Below, piece after piece: positions 8,556-17,396 of a DNA stretch of 64,000 nucleotides (positions are counted from its first letter, which is position 1; the number at the start of each line of letters is the position of its first letter). The notes below the pieces were generated by a model. The model was not told the origin of the DNA. It ran no database searches and was given only the letters and a program-made list of their open reading frames with translations. The stretch comes from Micromonospora sp. LH3U1. Its GTDB lineage: Bacteria; Actinomycetota; Actinomycetes; Mycobacteriales; Micromonosporaceae. The DNA lies in NCBI RefSeq assembly GCF_028475105.1, contig NZ_CP116936.1, positions 3,161,501 through 3,225,500 of the forward strand, in the 5' to 3' direction. The position numbers were made by a program, and so were the translations under genes.

Positions 8556-9275
8556 TCAGCCCTCGGTGCGCGCCACGTAGACGGTGTTGGCGGACTCGCC
8601 GCCGGTCAGCGGGTTGGCGAACGGCACGACGTGCGCCCGTACGCTCGCGAACACCTCGGTGAGCGCTGCGGTGAACTCGGTGTCCGGCGGGTCGTCCGAC
8701 CAGAGCGCGAAGACCCCCTCCGGGCGTAGCAGGGCGGCCAGCCGCCGCAACCCGGCCGGCGGGTAGAACGCCGCGTGGCTCGGGTGCAGGACGTTGCGCG
8801 GGGAGTGGTCGACGTCGAGCAGGACGGCATCGAACCGCCGCCCGGGAACCTCGGTGTCGAAGCCGGTGTCACCGGCCACCGCCGCGAAGAAGTCGGCCTG
8901 CACGAACCGGGTCCGGGGGTCCTCGGCGAGCCCTGCCGCGAACGGCAGCAGCCCTTGCCGGTGCCAGTCGATCACGTCCTCGATGGCCTCGACCACCAGC
9001 AGTGAACGCACCCGCGGGTCGCCCAGTGCCGCGCAGGCGGTGTATCCCAGCCCGAGCCCGCCGACCACCACGTCGAGCGAGTCACCGGCCGCCTCGGCGA
9101 GGCCGAGCCGGGCCAGCTCGATCTCCGCGACCGGAAAGAGGCTGGACATCAGGTACTCGTCGTCGAGCTTGACCTCGTACACCTCGACCTGGAGCGCCGG
9201 ATCCTGGCGCCGACGCAGGCTGATCGCGCCGATCGGGGTCTCCCGCCAGGCCAGCTCTTCGAAACGCGCGCCCAC
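8556..9275 (-). CDS. Spermidine synthase-like methyltransferase-fold protein
   Basis: 239 residues from the GTG at 9275, which follows an AAAGGG ribosome site. The Rossmann core is clear: LDVVVGGLGLGYTACAAL (nucleotide loop), VVEAIEDVIDWHRQGLLP (acidic residue after strand 2), then FDAVLLDVDHSP. This is the spermidine synthase/spermine synthase-like fold often annotated in actinomycetes without a polyamine locus. The canonical DDG/E active-site motif is not obvious, so a polyamine role is doubtful. The open frame continues far upstream but is out of character there. Confidence 0.78.
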   Translation of the reverse strand: MGARFEELAWRETPIGAISLRRRQDPALQVEVYEVKLDDEYLMSSLFPVAEIELARLGLAEAAGDSLDVVVGGLGLGYTACAALGDPRVRSLLVVEAIEDVIDWHRQGLLPFAAGLAEDPRTRFVQADFFAAVAGDTGFDTEVPGRRFDAVLLDVDHSPRNVLHPSHAAFYPPAGLRRLAALLRPEGVFALWSDDPPDTEFTAALTEVFASVRAHVVPFANPLTGGESANTVYVARTEG

Positions 9276-9401
9276 GGGTGCCCTTTCGCCGTCGGATTCG
9301 TCCCCGGATGGTACCGGTTGCCCCGTGACGGCCACGCAGGGTCCGCAGGACATCGACGCAACGCATATTCTGTGCCCGGCCGATCCACCGGAAGGGACCT
9401 C

Positions 9402-10783
9402 ATGCCGTCGCGGCAGGACCAGCTGCACTCCTACCAGTTCAGCATCCAGCGGGCGGTCGCTGCCCTGGTCATGCGGGAGACCGATCCCGCGCAGTCGCCG
9501 TTTCGGCGGCTGGCCGGCGCCGGCCTGGCCAGTGTCCTGGTCGCGGCGATCGGGCTCGGCGGTTCGGCGCTCTACGGCCTGTTCGCCGGTGGTGGCAAAG
9601 GGTGGCGCGACCCGGGCGCGGTGATCGTGGAGAAGGAGTCCGGGGCCCGGTTCGTCTATCGCGAGCAGAAGCTGCACCCGGTGCTCAACTACGCCTCGGC
9701 GCTGCTCATCGTCGGCGCGGACAGCTCGAAGACCGTGCTGGTCTCCCGACGCACGATCGACGGTGTGCCGCGCGGGCTGCCGCTGGGCATCGCCGACGCG
9801 CCCGATTCGCTGCCCGCCCCCGGCCGGCTGGCCACCGCGGCCTGGACCGTCTGCTCGACGGTCCCGGCCGGTGCGGGCGGCGAGGCCCCCGGTCCGCGTT
9901 GCTGATCGGCACCGAGGCCGACGGCGGTCGGCCGCTGGGCGACGAGGCGTTGCTGCTGCGCCACCCCGACGGTGGGCTGCACCTGGTCTGGCACCAACGG
10001 CGCTACCTCGTCCGCGACCCCAGCAGGGTGCTGGCGGCGCTCGCCACCACCCGGGCACAGGCGGTGCCGGTCGCGCCCGCCCTGCTCAACTCGCTACCCA
10101 CCGGCACCGACCTCGCCCCGCTCGCCCTGCCCGAGCTGGGCCGGCCCGCCACGCGGGTGCCGGGCGCGGCGATCGGCACGGTCTACCTGGTGAGCAATTC
10201 CGGTGGCGGCCGGCAGTACGCGGTGGCCCTCGACGCGGGGTTGGCCGGCATCACCGAGCTGCAAGCGGGGCTGTTGCTGGCTCGCACCGGGCAGGGTGAG
10301 CCGGTGCCGATGACGTTGGGTCGGTTCGCCGCGCTGCCCACGGTGCCCGATCTCGCCCCGACCGGCCCGAACGCCCCGCCGCCGACCCCGCCCCGGCTCG
10401 CGGCTGGCGGCGACGGGGCGCTCTGCACCCGCGTCGCCGACGACGGCGGGGTTGGTGAGGTGCGCTGGGGCGTACCGCTGCGGGACCTGGCGGCCGCGCC
10501 ACGGACCGCACCGACCGGCGGTGCGGTGCTGGCTGACCATGTGGTGGTGGAGCCGGGTCGCGGCGCGGTGGTCGAGGCCGCCGCGCCCGGGGCGTCCGGC
10601 GGCGCGGTCTCCGTGGTCACCGACCTGGGCCGCCGGTTCGTGCTGGCCGACCCCGAGGTGCTCGCGATGCTCGGCTACCGCAATGTGCGACCGTTGCGGC
10701 TGCCGGCCGGGCTGGTCAGCCTGGTGCCCGCCGGTGCCACCCTGGACCCGGCGGCCGCCCGGGCCGTCGCCGCGCCCGACTGA
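9402..10783 (+). pseudogene. eccB: EccB-type ESX/type VII secretion protein, interrupted by a one-base frameshift
   Basis: Residues 1-167 (MPSRQDQLHSYQFSIQRAVA, then one membrane helix near 40-62) are a typical EccB start; this frame stops at 9903-9905. The rest of the protein continues in the next frame as LLIGTEADGGRPLGDEALLL through VAAPD at 10783. Adding one C to the five-C run at 9886-9890 joins the halves into about 460 residues, the usual EccB length. EccB is a core membrane component of mycobacterial-type secretion machines. No eccC, eccD, eccE, mycP or WXG100 gene is adjacent. A consensus error is the simplest cause; a real inactivation cannot be excluded. Confidence 0.85.
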
Positions 10784-10817
10784 GGGTGACGCGGCCCGAC
10801 CGGGATCGCGCGGGTTG

Positions 10818-11423
10818 TCAGTCGGCCGGCCGGCGCAAGATGCTGACCGCGAACGCGGCGTCGTCGCGCCACGGGCGCAGGTCCCAGGTGGCGAAGCGCT
10901 GCTCCACGCGCAGCCCGGCGGCCACCGCGTCGGCGTCGAACGCGGTCAGCGGGTAACCGCGCTCGGTGCCGAAGCCCACGGTCAGCACGCCGTCGGGCCG
11001 CAGGTGCGCGGCGACCCGGCGCAGCACCTCCGGTTCGGTGCCGACGGCGACGAAGGCGAGGACGTTGCCGGCCAGCACCGCCGCGTCGAACGGCTCCGCC
11101 TCACCCATCGCCGGTAGGTCCAGCTCGGCGAGGTCGGCGACCAGCCACGTCGGGCCGGGATAGTCGGCGCGGGCGGCAGCCACCAGCGCGGGGTCGGCGT
11201 CCACCCCGACCACGGTGTGCCCACGCTGGGCCAGCGCGGCACCGACCCGGCCGGTGCCGCTGCCGGCGTCGAGAACCCGTGAGCCGGGCGCGACCAGGGT
11301 GTCCACCAGTCGGGCCTCGCCGGCCAGGTCCGCGCCCTCGGCCGCGAGCTTCCGGAACCGGTCGATGTACCACTGTGAGTGCTCGGGACCGGTGTCGGTC
11401 GCCCAGCGGGTCGGGTTGGCCAT
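10818..11423 (-). CDS. Class I SAM-dependent methyltransferase
   Basis: 201 residues, ATG at 11423. Motif I is SRVLDAGSGTGRVGAALA, followed by GHTVVGVDADPALVAAAR (acidic residue after strand 2) and a VADLAELDLP motif III region. It fits the small, soluble methyltransferase 25/11-type family. The acceptor is unknown. A second methyltransferase lies just upstream on the same strand with a 56-bp gap. Confidence 0.85.
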   Translation of the reverse strand: MANPTRWATDTGPEHSQWYIDRFRKLAAEGADLAGEARLVDTLVAPGSRVLDAGSGTGRVGAALAQRGHTVVGVDADPALVAAARADYPGPTWLVADLAELDLPAMGEAEPFDAAVLAGNVLAFVAVGTEPEVLRRVAAHLRPDGVLTVGFGTERGYPLTAFDADAVAAGLRVEQRFATWDLRPWRDDAAFAVSILRRPAD

Positions 11424-11479
11424 GGGGCCACCGTAACCGGGCCGGTGGGGGCCCGGCAGGCGACCCGGGACGGCGGCGG

Positions 11480-12094
11480 TCAGGGCAGGCGGGCCACCGT
11501 GATGAACTCGTTGTAGGTGAAGACCCGCCCGAGCGGCCGGGCGAACGGGAACGAGAACTGCCGGGTCACGGTCAGGCCCAACTCCTGGCAGGTCTGCGCC
11601 GCCTCGTCGAAGCCGACGAACCGGACGTGCGAGGCGTCGCTGGCATACCCGCGCTCCTGCGGGGTGATGAACACGGCCTGCCCACCCGAACGCACGTACG
11701 GCAGGTAGGACGAGATGACCTCGCGCGCCTCCTCGGCCGGAAGGTGCTCCAGCAGGTGCGCGGCGAGCAGCGAGTCGAACGCGCCCGGCCGGGCGTGCGG
11801 GCTGTTCTTGAACTCCTCAACCGTGTACGCCTCGAGCCCCGCGGCCCGGGAGTGCGCCACCGAAGTGGGGTTGTGGTCCACGCCGACGCCGTTGCCATCC
11901 AGGTTGGCGAGGTTGCGACCCAGGCCGGAGCCGACGTCGAGGGTGTTGCCCAGATTGAGCCGGCGTAGGTTCCACCGGTAGGGCGCCTGCACGTCGAGCA
12001 TCTGCTTCCAGCGGGCGCCACCGAGGCGCTGCAGCCGGTCGGTGTAGTCCTCGCCCGCTGTTTCGGTCGGACGGCTCCGTTGTGGCTGGCTCAT
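11480..12094 (-). CDS. SAM-dependent methyltransferase (class I)
   Basis: 204 residues. The SAM-binding core is NTLDVGSGLGRNLANL followed by GVGVDHNPTSVAHSRAAGL; AAHLLEHLPAEEA is the typical post-motif-II stretch of methyltransferase 11/23 proteins. It sits upstream of another methyltransferase on the same strand, so they may be co-transcribed. Acceptor is unknown. Confidence 0.82.
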   Translation of the reverse strand: MSQPQRSRPTETAGEDYTDRLQRLGGARWKQMLDVQAPYRWNLRRLNLGNTLDVGSGLGRNLANLDGNGVGVDHNPTSVAHSRAAGLEAYTVEEFKNSPHARPGAFDSLLAAHLLEHLPAEEAREVISSYLPYVRSGGQAVFITPQERGYASDASHVRFVGFDEAAQTCQELGLTVTRQFSFPFARPLGRVFTYNEFITVARLP

Positions 12095-12204
12095 GCACCG
12101 GCTCCCTCAGCTGTGCCAGATAAGGACGTGCCGATGGTACGGACATGAAGGCGATTGTGGGAGGCGTCACAGCCCGAATTTTCTTGACCGTGACGCCGAC
12201 CCCC

Positions 12205-13071
12205 TCAGCCCTTCTCAGCGCCGCTGGTCAGACCCTCGGTGAGGAGCCGCTCGCTGGCGAAGAAGAGGATCACGATGGGCAGGGTGAGGACGACCGATCC
12301 CGCCATCAGCACCGTCTTGGGCACCTCCACCCCGTCGGCGAGCAGGGACAGCCCCAGCGACACCGTCCACCGGTCGGGCTTGTCGACCAGGAACAGCAGG
12401 GCGAAGAGAAACTCGTTCCAGGCGATCATGAAGTCGTAGAGCGCGACCGCCATGATCGACGGCATGGCGAGGGGCAGGCTGACGCGCCGGATGATGCCGA
12501 GCCGGCCGGCGCCGTCGATGGCCGCGGACTCCTCCAGACTGACCGGGATGGTCTCGAAGTAGTTCTTCAGCATGTAGACCGACACCGGCAGGGTCTGCGA
12601 GATGTAGACCAGGACCAGGCCGAACAATGAGCCGCGCAGCCCGGCGCGGGTGAAGACCACGAACAGCGGGATCGCGATGACGATCGACGGGAACAGGTAG
12701 ACCGCCAGGAACAGGAAATCGACCTGCCTCCGGCCGAAGAACCGCAACCGGGCCACCGCGTACGCGCCGGGGATCGCCACCAGCAGAGTGAGCAGGGTCG
12801 CCGCGACCGCGACCATCCCGCTGTTGCGGATGAAGGTGAGGAAGCCCTGGCCGCCGTCGTCGGTGGCCTTGAGCACCTCGGCGTACGTCGCCACGGTCAG
12901 CTCACCGAAGCCGACCACCAGCGCGCCGGGGTCGAGCAGAAGCCGCTCGATGGGGCGCACCGAGAGCACCAGCATGTAGTAGAAGGGGAAGACGGTGATC
13001 ACCAGGAACACGGCGATCACCAGGCGGCGCAGCCAGCGCAGGCTCACCGTCTCGACCACGTCCCGGTCCAT
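12205..13071 (-). CDS. Carbohydrate ABC transporter permease, MalG type (CUT1)
   Basis: 288 residues, six hydrophobic segments. The EAA loop is ESAAIDGAGRLGIIRRVSLP, the contact with the ATPase. The ATG at 13071 overlaps the TGA of the upstream permease (ATGA), showing tight operon coupling. With the neighbouring permease and lipoprotein it forms a CUT1 importer for an oligosaccharide or sugar conjugate. No ATPase gene is present; such importers in actinomycetes commonly share one MsiK-type ATPase. Confidence 0.93.
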   Translation of the reverse strand: MDRDVVETVSLRWLRRLVIAVFLVITVFPFYYMLVLSVRPIERLLLDPGALVVGFGELTVATYAEVLKATDDGGQGFLTFIRNSGMVAVAATLLTLLVAIPGAYAVARLRFFGRRQVDFLFLAVYLFPSIVIAIPLFVVFTRAGLRGSLFGLVLVYISQTLPVSVYMLKNYFETIPVSLEESAAIDGAGRLGIIRRVSLPLAMPSIMAVALYDFMIAWNEFLFALLFLVDKPDRWTVSLGLSLLADGVEVPKTVLMAGSVVLTLPIVILFFASERLLTEGLTSGAEKG

Positions 13072-14030
13072 CAGTCCACCCTCCGTCCGAAGAAGCGTAG
13101 ATAGATCAGCACGAACACGATGAGCACCACGGCCAGCACGACCGCCTGCGCGGCCGCGGCGCCGATGTCGGTACGGGCGGTGAGGAACTCGTACACCCGC
13201 ACACTGACCACCTCGGTGCCCGCCGCACCACCGGTGAGCAGGTAGACGTCGTCGAACTTGTTGAACGTCATGATGAAGCGCAGCACCCCCAGCAGGCCGA
13301 TCACCGGCAGCAGTTGCGGCAGCAGGATGTGCCGGAAGCGTTGGGTGGGGGTGGCGCCGTCGACCCGGGCGGCCTCCTCCAACTCGCCGGGCACCGCCTG
13401 GAGCCGGGCCAGCAGAAACAGGAACGCGAACGGGAAGTACCGCCACGCCTCGAACACGATCACCGTGGTCAGCGCGGTCGACTCCTGGGACAGGAACGGC
13501 ACCGGTGCGTCCCAGCCGAGCAGCCGTTGACCCCAGGCGTTGACGATGCCGAGCTGCGGATCGAGCATCACCTGCCACACGAACGTCACCGCGACCACCG
13601 GCGCCACGTACGGCAGCAGCATGGACGCCCGGACCAGGGTGCGGCCCCGGAACGGTCGGCGGACCACCAGGGCGGCCACCAGCCCGAGCAGGATCGACCC
13701 GACGGTGCCGCCGAGGCTGTAGAGCAGCGTGACCCACAGCGTGTCGGCGAAGCCGGGGGTGTGCAGCACCCGGTCGATGTTGTCCATCGTGAACTCGCCG
13801 AACAGCCCGGTCTTGCGCAGCGTGGCGAGCCGGACCCGCTGGAAGGCGAGCACTACGGTCCAGATGATCGGGATGCCGATGACCGCGATCGTGACGAGCA
13901 GGGTCGGTGCGACCAGCGCGAGCCCGGCCCGGGATTCGCGGCGGCGCAGGGTCAGCGGTCGCCGGCGGCGGGCCCGCGCCGGCCGCTCCCGGGTGGGGGA
14001 GCGGCCGGGGCCCGGTGCGGTGGTGGTCAA
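13071..14030 (-). CDS. Carbohydrate ABC transporter permease, MalF type (CUT1)
   Basis: 319 residues from the TTG at 14030, which overlaps the stop of the binding-protein gene (TTGA). The N-terminus is an Arg/Pro-rich cytoplasmic stretch, followed by about six membrane helices. The EAA loop reads EEAARVDGATPTQRFRHILL. The long upstream open frame is only the shadow of the binding-protein gene. It pairs with the downstream MalG-type permease. Confidence 0.92.
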   Translation of the reverse strand: MTTTAPGPGRSPTRERPARARRRRPLTLRRRESRAGLALVAPTLLVTIAVIGIPIIWTVVLAFQRVRLATLRKTGLFGEFTMDNIDRVLHTPGFADTLWVTLLYSLGGTVGSILLGLVAALVVRRPFRGRTLVRASMLLPYVAPVVAVTFVWQVMLDPQLGIVNAWGQRLLGWDAPVPFLSQESTALTTVIVFEAWRYFPFAFLFLLARLQAVPGELEEAARVDGATPTQRFRHILLPQLLPVIGLLGVLRFIMTFNKFDDVYLLTGGAAGTEVVSVRVYEFLTARTDIGAAAAQAVVLAVVLIVFVLIYLRFFGRRVD

Positions 14031-15421
14031 TTGACGCCCGCCTTGATGGCGTCGACGTCCTTCTTGGCCCGGGCGGCGGCGGCCGCCGCGTCGGACTTGC
14101 CGGCGACGAGGTCGCTCAACACCTTGGGGACCGGCAACTCGCCGAGCATGGCGCCGACGAGCTTGCCCTGCCCCTGGCTGAGCCCCCAACGCCCGAAGGT
14201 GTCCGGGCTGCGGCGCAGGGTGGCCAGCACCTCGTCGCCGTACACGTCGGCGAGGGGCTTCTTCGCGTCCACGCCGGCCTGGCTGGTGTTCCACGCGCTG
14301 AGGTACGCCTCCGGCTCGGCGGGGGTGCCCTTGCGTACCGGGAAGCGGCCCTCGGGGGACATGCCGAACCAGCGGGGATATCCGTCGCTGAGCATGTACT
14401 CCACGAACGACCTGGCCGGGTCGGCCGCCGCGCCATCCAGCACGGCCCAGGAGCTGATCTCGCCGTACTGTGCCGGCTCGGTGCCGTTCGGGCCCTTGAT
14501 CGCGGTGACGAACCCGCTGTTCTTCGCGAGGAACGCCGGGTCCGCCTGGCACTGCGGGCAGGTCGGCTTGGCGTCGTTGCGGAGCCCCGCCAGCTCGTCG
14601 AGGATGAACGGCGACCAGATCACCATGGCTGCCTTGCCCGCGAAGTAGGTGGCCCGGGTGGTGTCGACGTCCTGCGCGCCCTTCACCGAGCTGGCGCGGA
14701 TCAGGTCGCCGTAGAAGCGGAACGCCTCGACGCACTGGGGCGAATCCAGGGTGACCGCCCCGGCGTCGTCGGTGAGCTGGCAGCCGTTGGCCAGCGCCAG
14801 GTGCTCGAAGGTCTGCTGGGTGAACACGTCGCTGGGGGCGGTCGCCGCGGTGATCCCGGCGACGCCGCCGGTGTTCAGTCTCGCCGCGGCGGTGGTGATC
14901 CGCTCGTACGTGTCGGGAGCGGGTAGCCCGGCGGCGGCGAACAGGTCCTTGCGGTAGACGAGCAGCTGCCCCCACCCGTCGCTGGGCACGGAGAGCTGTT
15001 TGCCGTCGTCGGTGGTGAGCTCCAGCGCCCGCGGGGAGAACGTCTGCCTGCCCAGCTTGTCGACGACCTCCGCGTTCGCCGATGCGTGCAGCAGCTCGTT
15101 GCCGGCGAGCGTGCGGATGCCGGCGAGGGAGACCGATCCGACCACGTCGGGCAGGTCGCCGGCGGCGGCGTTGGCGGCGATCAGGGAGGGAAACTGGTCC
15201 TCGTTGACGGTCACGAGGTCGACCTGGATCCCGGTCTGGGCGGTGAAGTCGGCGATGATCGCCTTGGTGGCGGTGACCCGGTCGGCGACGTCTTCCAGGC
15301 TCCAGACGGTGATCTTCTTGCTGTTGCTGTCCGATTCGTCGTCGCCGCAGGCCAGCAGGGTGGACGTTGTCAGTGCCAGGATCAGGGTGGTGGCGAGTAT
15401 CCGCCTCGGAGGTGCTGACAT
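14027..15421 (-). CDS. Sugar ABC transporter substrate-binding lipoprotein
   Basis: 464 residues. The ATG at 15421 is preceded by GAGAGGAG and gives a lipoprotein signal peptide ending TSTLLAC (Cys25 the lipidation site). The mature part is a family-1 extracellular binding protein: KKITVWSLEDVADRVTATK, then FTAQTGIQVDLVTV and FAGKAAMVIWSPF. It is first in the operon, so it is the most highly expressed member. The ligand is unknown; the divergent enzymes suggest a glycoside or glycosyl acid. Confidence 0.92.
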   Translation of the reverse strand: MSAPPRRILATTLILALTTSTLLACGDDESDSNSKKITVWSLEDVADRVTATKAIIADFTAQTGIQVDLVTVNEDQFPSLIAANAAAGDLPDVVGSVSLAGIRTLAGNELLHASANAEVVDKLGRQTFSPRALELTTDDGKQLSVPSDGWGQLLVYRKDLFAAAGLPAPDTYERITTAAARLNTGGVAGITAATAPSDVFTQQTFEHLALANGCQLTDDAGAVTLDSPQCVEAFRFYGDLIRASSVKGAQDVDTTRATYFAGKAAMVIWSPFILDELAGLRNDAKPTCPQCQADPAFLAKNSGFVTAIKGPNGTEPAQYGEISSWAVLDGAAADPARSFVEYMLSDGYPRWFGMSPEGRFPVRKGTPAEPEAYLSAWNTSQAGVDAKKPLADVYGDEVLATLRRSPDTFGRWGLSQGQGKLVGAMLGELPVPKVLSDLVAGKSDAAAAAARAKKDVDAIKAGVN

Positions 15422-15453
15422 CGGTGGCACTCCTCTCGAAGGGTACATGCCGG

Positions 15454-15482
15454 ATTCAACGCCTTCGATAGATCAATGACAA
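15454..15482 (-). promoter_or_regulatory. Promoter of the sugar ABC operon
   Basis: On the minus strand TTGTCA (15482-15477) is followed after 17 bases by TTGAAT (15459-15454). This sigma-70-like pair puts the transcript start about 25 bases before the lipoprotein start codon. Confidence 0.5.
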
Positions 15483-15508
15483 GACATATGGCGATTTTTT
15501 GTTATCCT
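15481..15508 (+). promoter_or_regulatory. Possible promoter of the dehydrogenase/isomerase/hydrolase operon
   Basis: An AT-rich stretch with TATCCT at 15503-15508 preceded by an AAGACA box at 15481-15486. It back-to-back overlaps the minus-strand promoter, so one regulator could control both arms. No clear palindrome is visible. Confidence 0.35.
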
Positions 15509-15536
15509 GGAGCCCAGTGCTACCGGGATGTGACTC

Positions 15537-16574
15537 ATGGTCAACTGGGTTGTCTCTCTCGCCGGGCCTCGACGGATCAGCCTCGAGCCCTGCCCGCCGG
15601 ATCCGCTCGGCCCCGGCCAGGTCCGGGTCCGCACCTGCTACTCGGGCATCTCGGCCGGCACCGAGCTGACCCTCTACCGGGGCAGCAATCCCCGGCTCAG
15701 CAAGGACTGGGACGACGCCGCCCGGATGTTCGTCCCCCGACAGACCCCGGTGCCCTACCCGCTGATCGGCTTCGGCTACGAGGAGGTCGGTGAGGTCGTC
15801 GAGGTGGCGCCGGAGGTCACCGACCGGCACCCGGGGCAGCTCGTCTGGGGCATCTGGGGGCACCGGGCCGAGGCCGTGCTCGCCGCCGGGGCGGTCCGTC
15901 CGCTCCCCGCCGGGCTGGACCCGCTCGCCGCGGTCTTCGCCCGGCCCGGTGCCATCGCGCTGACCGCCGTGCTCGCCGGTGACCTGCACCTCGGCGACTG
16001 GGTCGGTGTCTTCGGGCAGGGTGTCATCGGGCTGCTCGCCACCCGACTCGCCGTGCTCTCCGGCGCCCGTGTGGTGGCCGTCGACCGGGTGACCGACCGG
16101 TTGGAGCACGCCACCCGATACGGCGCGACGTCCACCGTGGACGCCGGCTCCGAATCCGCCGCCGCCGTGCTGCGTCGGGCCACCGACGGCCGAGGCGCGG
16201 ACGTCTGCCTGGAGTTGTCCGGCGCGTACCCGGCGCTGCACGAGGCGATCCGATCCACCGCACACGCCGGCCGGGTCGTGGCCGCCGGCTTCTACCAGGG
16301 CCAGGCCGACGCGCTCGGCCTCGGCGAGGAGTTCCACCACAACCGCATCCAGTTGGTGGCCGCCCAGGTCTCCGGACCCACCCCCGCGCCGAGCATGGCC
16401 GGCCGGTGGACCGGAGACCGGGTGGCGCAGACCTTCATGGAGCTGGTGGCTGACCACAGCGTCGACCCGTTGCCGCTGGTCAGCCACATCGTCGACGCCA
16501 GCGCGGTCGCCGACGCCCTCGCGCTGCTCGACCGCGGCGCCGGTGACGTCCTCCAAGTGGTGCTGAGGTTCTAG
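15537..16574 (+). CDS. Zinc-type medium-chain dehydrogenase/reductase
   Basis: 345 residues. The catalytic domain opens NWVVSLAGPRRISLEP and carries YSGISAGTELTLYRG; the nucleotide-binding loop is GVFGQGVIGLLATRLAVL with VVAVDRVTDR next. The usual GHE metal motif is replaced by FGYEEVGEVVE, so the catalytic zinc ligand set is atypical, as in sugar-linked MDR proteins that oxidise a polyol or sugar hydroxyl. It is first of three tightly packed genes and stops directly before the next start. Confidence 0.85.
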   Translation: MVNWVVSLAGPRRISLEPCPPDPLGPGQVRVRTCYSGISAGTELTLYRGSNPRLSKDWDDAARMFVPRQTPVPYPLIGFGYEEVGEVVEVAPEVTDRHPGQLVWGIWGHRAEAVLAAGAVRPLPAGLDPLAAVFARPGAIALTAVLAGDLHLGDWVGVFGQGVIGLLATRLAVLSGARVVAVDRVTDRLEHATRYGATSTVDAGSESAAAVLRRATDGRGADVCLELSGAYPALHEAIRSTAHAGRVVAAGFYQGQADALGLGEEFHHNRIQLVAAQVSGPTPAPSMAGRWTGDRVAQTFMELVADHSVDPLPLVSHIVDASAVADALALLDRGAGDVLQVVLRF

Positions 16575-17396
16575 ATGACCACCATCGCGCTGGCCTGCCA
16601 GGAACAACTCCTGCCGGGCACCAACCTGATCCAGAAGTACGCCCTCGCGGCCGCCCTCGGCTACCAGGGCATCGAGCTACGTGGACGCGGCGACCTCGCG
16701 TTCGCCCGCCGCCTGCCCGAGCTGCGCCGCGCCCGCGCCGCCGGGGTGGTGATGCCCACCGTCTGCGTCGAGATGGACCACTTCATCGGCGACTTCGACC
16801 CCGCCCGGTCCGCCGACGCCGTCCGCAACCTGCGCTCCCAGCTGTCGGTGATCGCCGAGCTGGGCGGCGTCGGGGCGATGACCCCGGCGGCCTGGGGGAT
16901 GTTCTCCCGGCGGCTACCGCCGTTCGAGCCGCCGCGTCCGCCGGCCGGCGACCGGCAGGTGCTCCTCGACGCTCTCGGCGAGCTGGGCGAGCACGCCAGG
17001 GCCGAGGGGGTCACCCTCTTCGTGGAACCCCTCAACCGGTACGAGGACCACATGGTCAACCGTCTCGACGAGGCGGTCGCGCTCTGCGCCGCACTCGGGC
17101 TGCCGTCGGTCCGGGTGGTCGCTGACACCTTCCACATGAACATCGAGGAGGACGACATGCACCGCGCGCTGCGCGCCGCCGCGCCGTACCTCGGGCACGT
17201 GCAGGTCAGCGACTCCAACCGGTACCAGCCGGGTGCCGGGCACCTGGACTGGCCAGGGCTGGTGCGTACCCTGCTGGAACTGGACTACCAGGGCTGGCTG
17301 GCCCTGGAGTGCCGGCTGCGCGGCGACCCGGTCCGGGCCCTGCAACAGGCCGCCACGGTGCTGCGACACGCGTTGCCCCGGCGGGCCGCCGCATGA
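16575..17396 (+). CDS. Sugar phosphate isomerase/epimerase-like TIM-barrel protein
   Basis: 273 residues of the AP endonuclease-2/xylose isomerase-like fold. Metal-ligand candidates appear in the canonical places: LFVEPLNRYEDHMV (Glu), VVADTFHMNIEE (Asp-x-x-His), HVQVSDSNRYQPGAGHLDW (His, Asp) and LALECRL (Glu). It resembles hydroxypyruvate isomerase and 3-keto-sugar isomerase relatives. Its ATG follows the previous stop with no gap, and it overlaps the next gene by 4 bases. With an adjacent MDR oxidoreductase, isomerisation of a keto-sugar product is a fair inference. Confidence 0.87.
   Translation: MTTIALACQEQLLPGTNLIQKYALAAALGYQGIELRGRGDLAFARRLPELRRARAAGVVMPTVCVEMDHFIGDFDPARSADAVRNLRSQLSVIAELGGVGAMTPAAWGMFSRRLPPFEPPRPPAGDRQVLLDALGELGEHARAEGVTLFVEPLNRYEDHMVNRLDEAVALCAALGLPSVRVVADTFHMNIEEDDMHRALRAAAPYLGHVQVSDSNRYQPGAGHLDWPGLVRTLLELDYQGWLALECRLRGDPVRALQQAATVLRHALPRRAAA

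Noticed and set aside
9885..9905. Programmed -1 frameshift in eccB
   Set aside because: No slippery heptamer with a downstream stem is clear, EccB is not known to use one, and four other genes show the same one-C defect.
12205..13737. Minus-strand frame reading on upstream of the MalG-type permease
   Set aside because: The part beyond 13071 is an out-of-frame shadow of the MalF-type permease; the ATGA overlap at 13071 gives the natural start.
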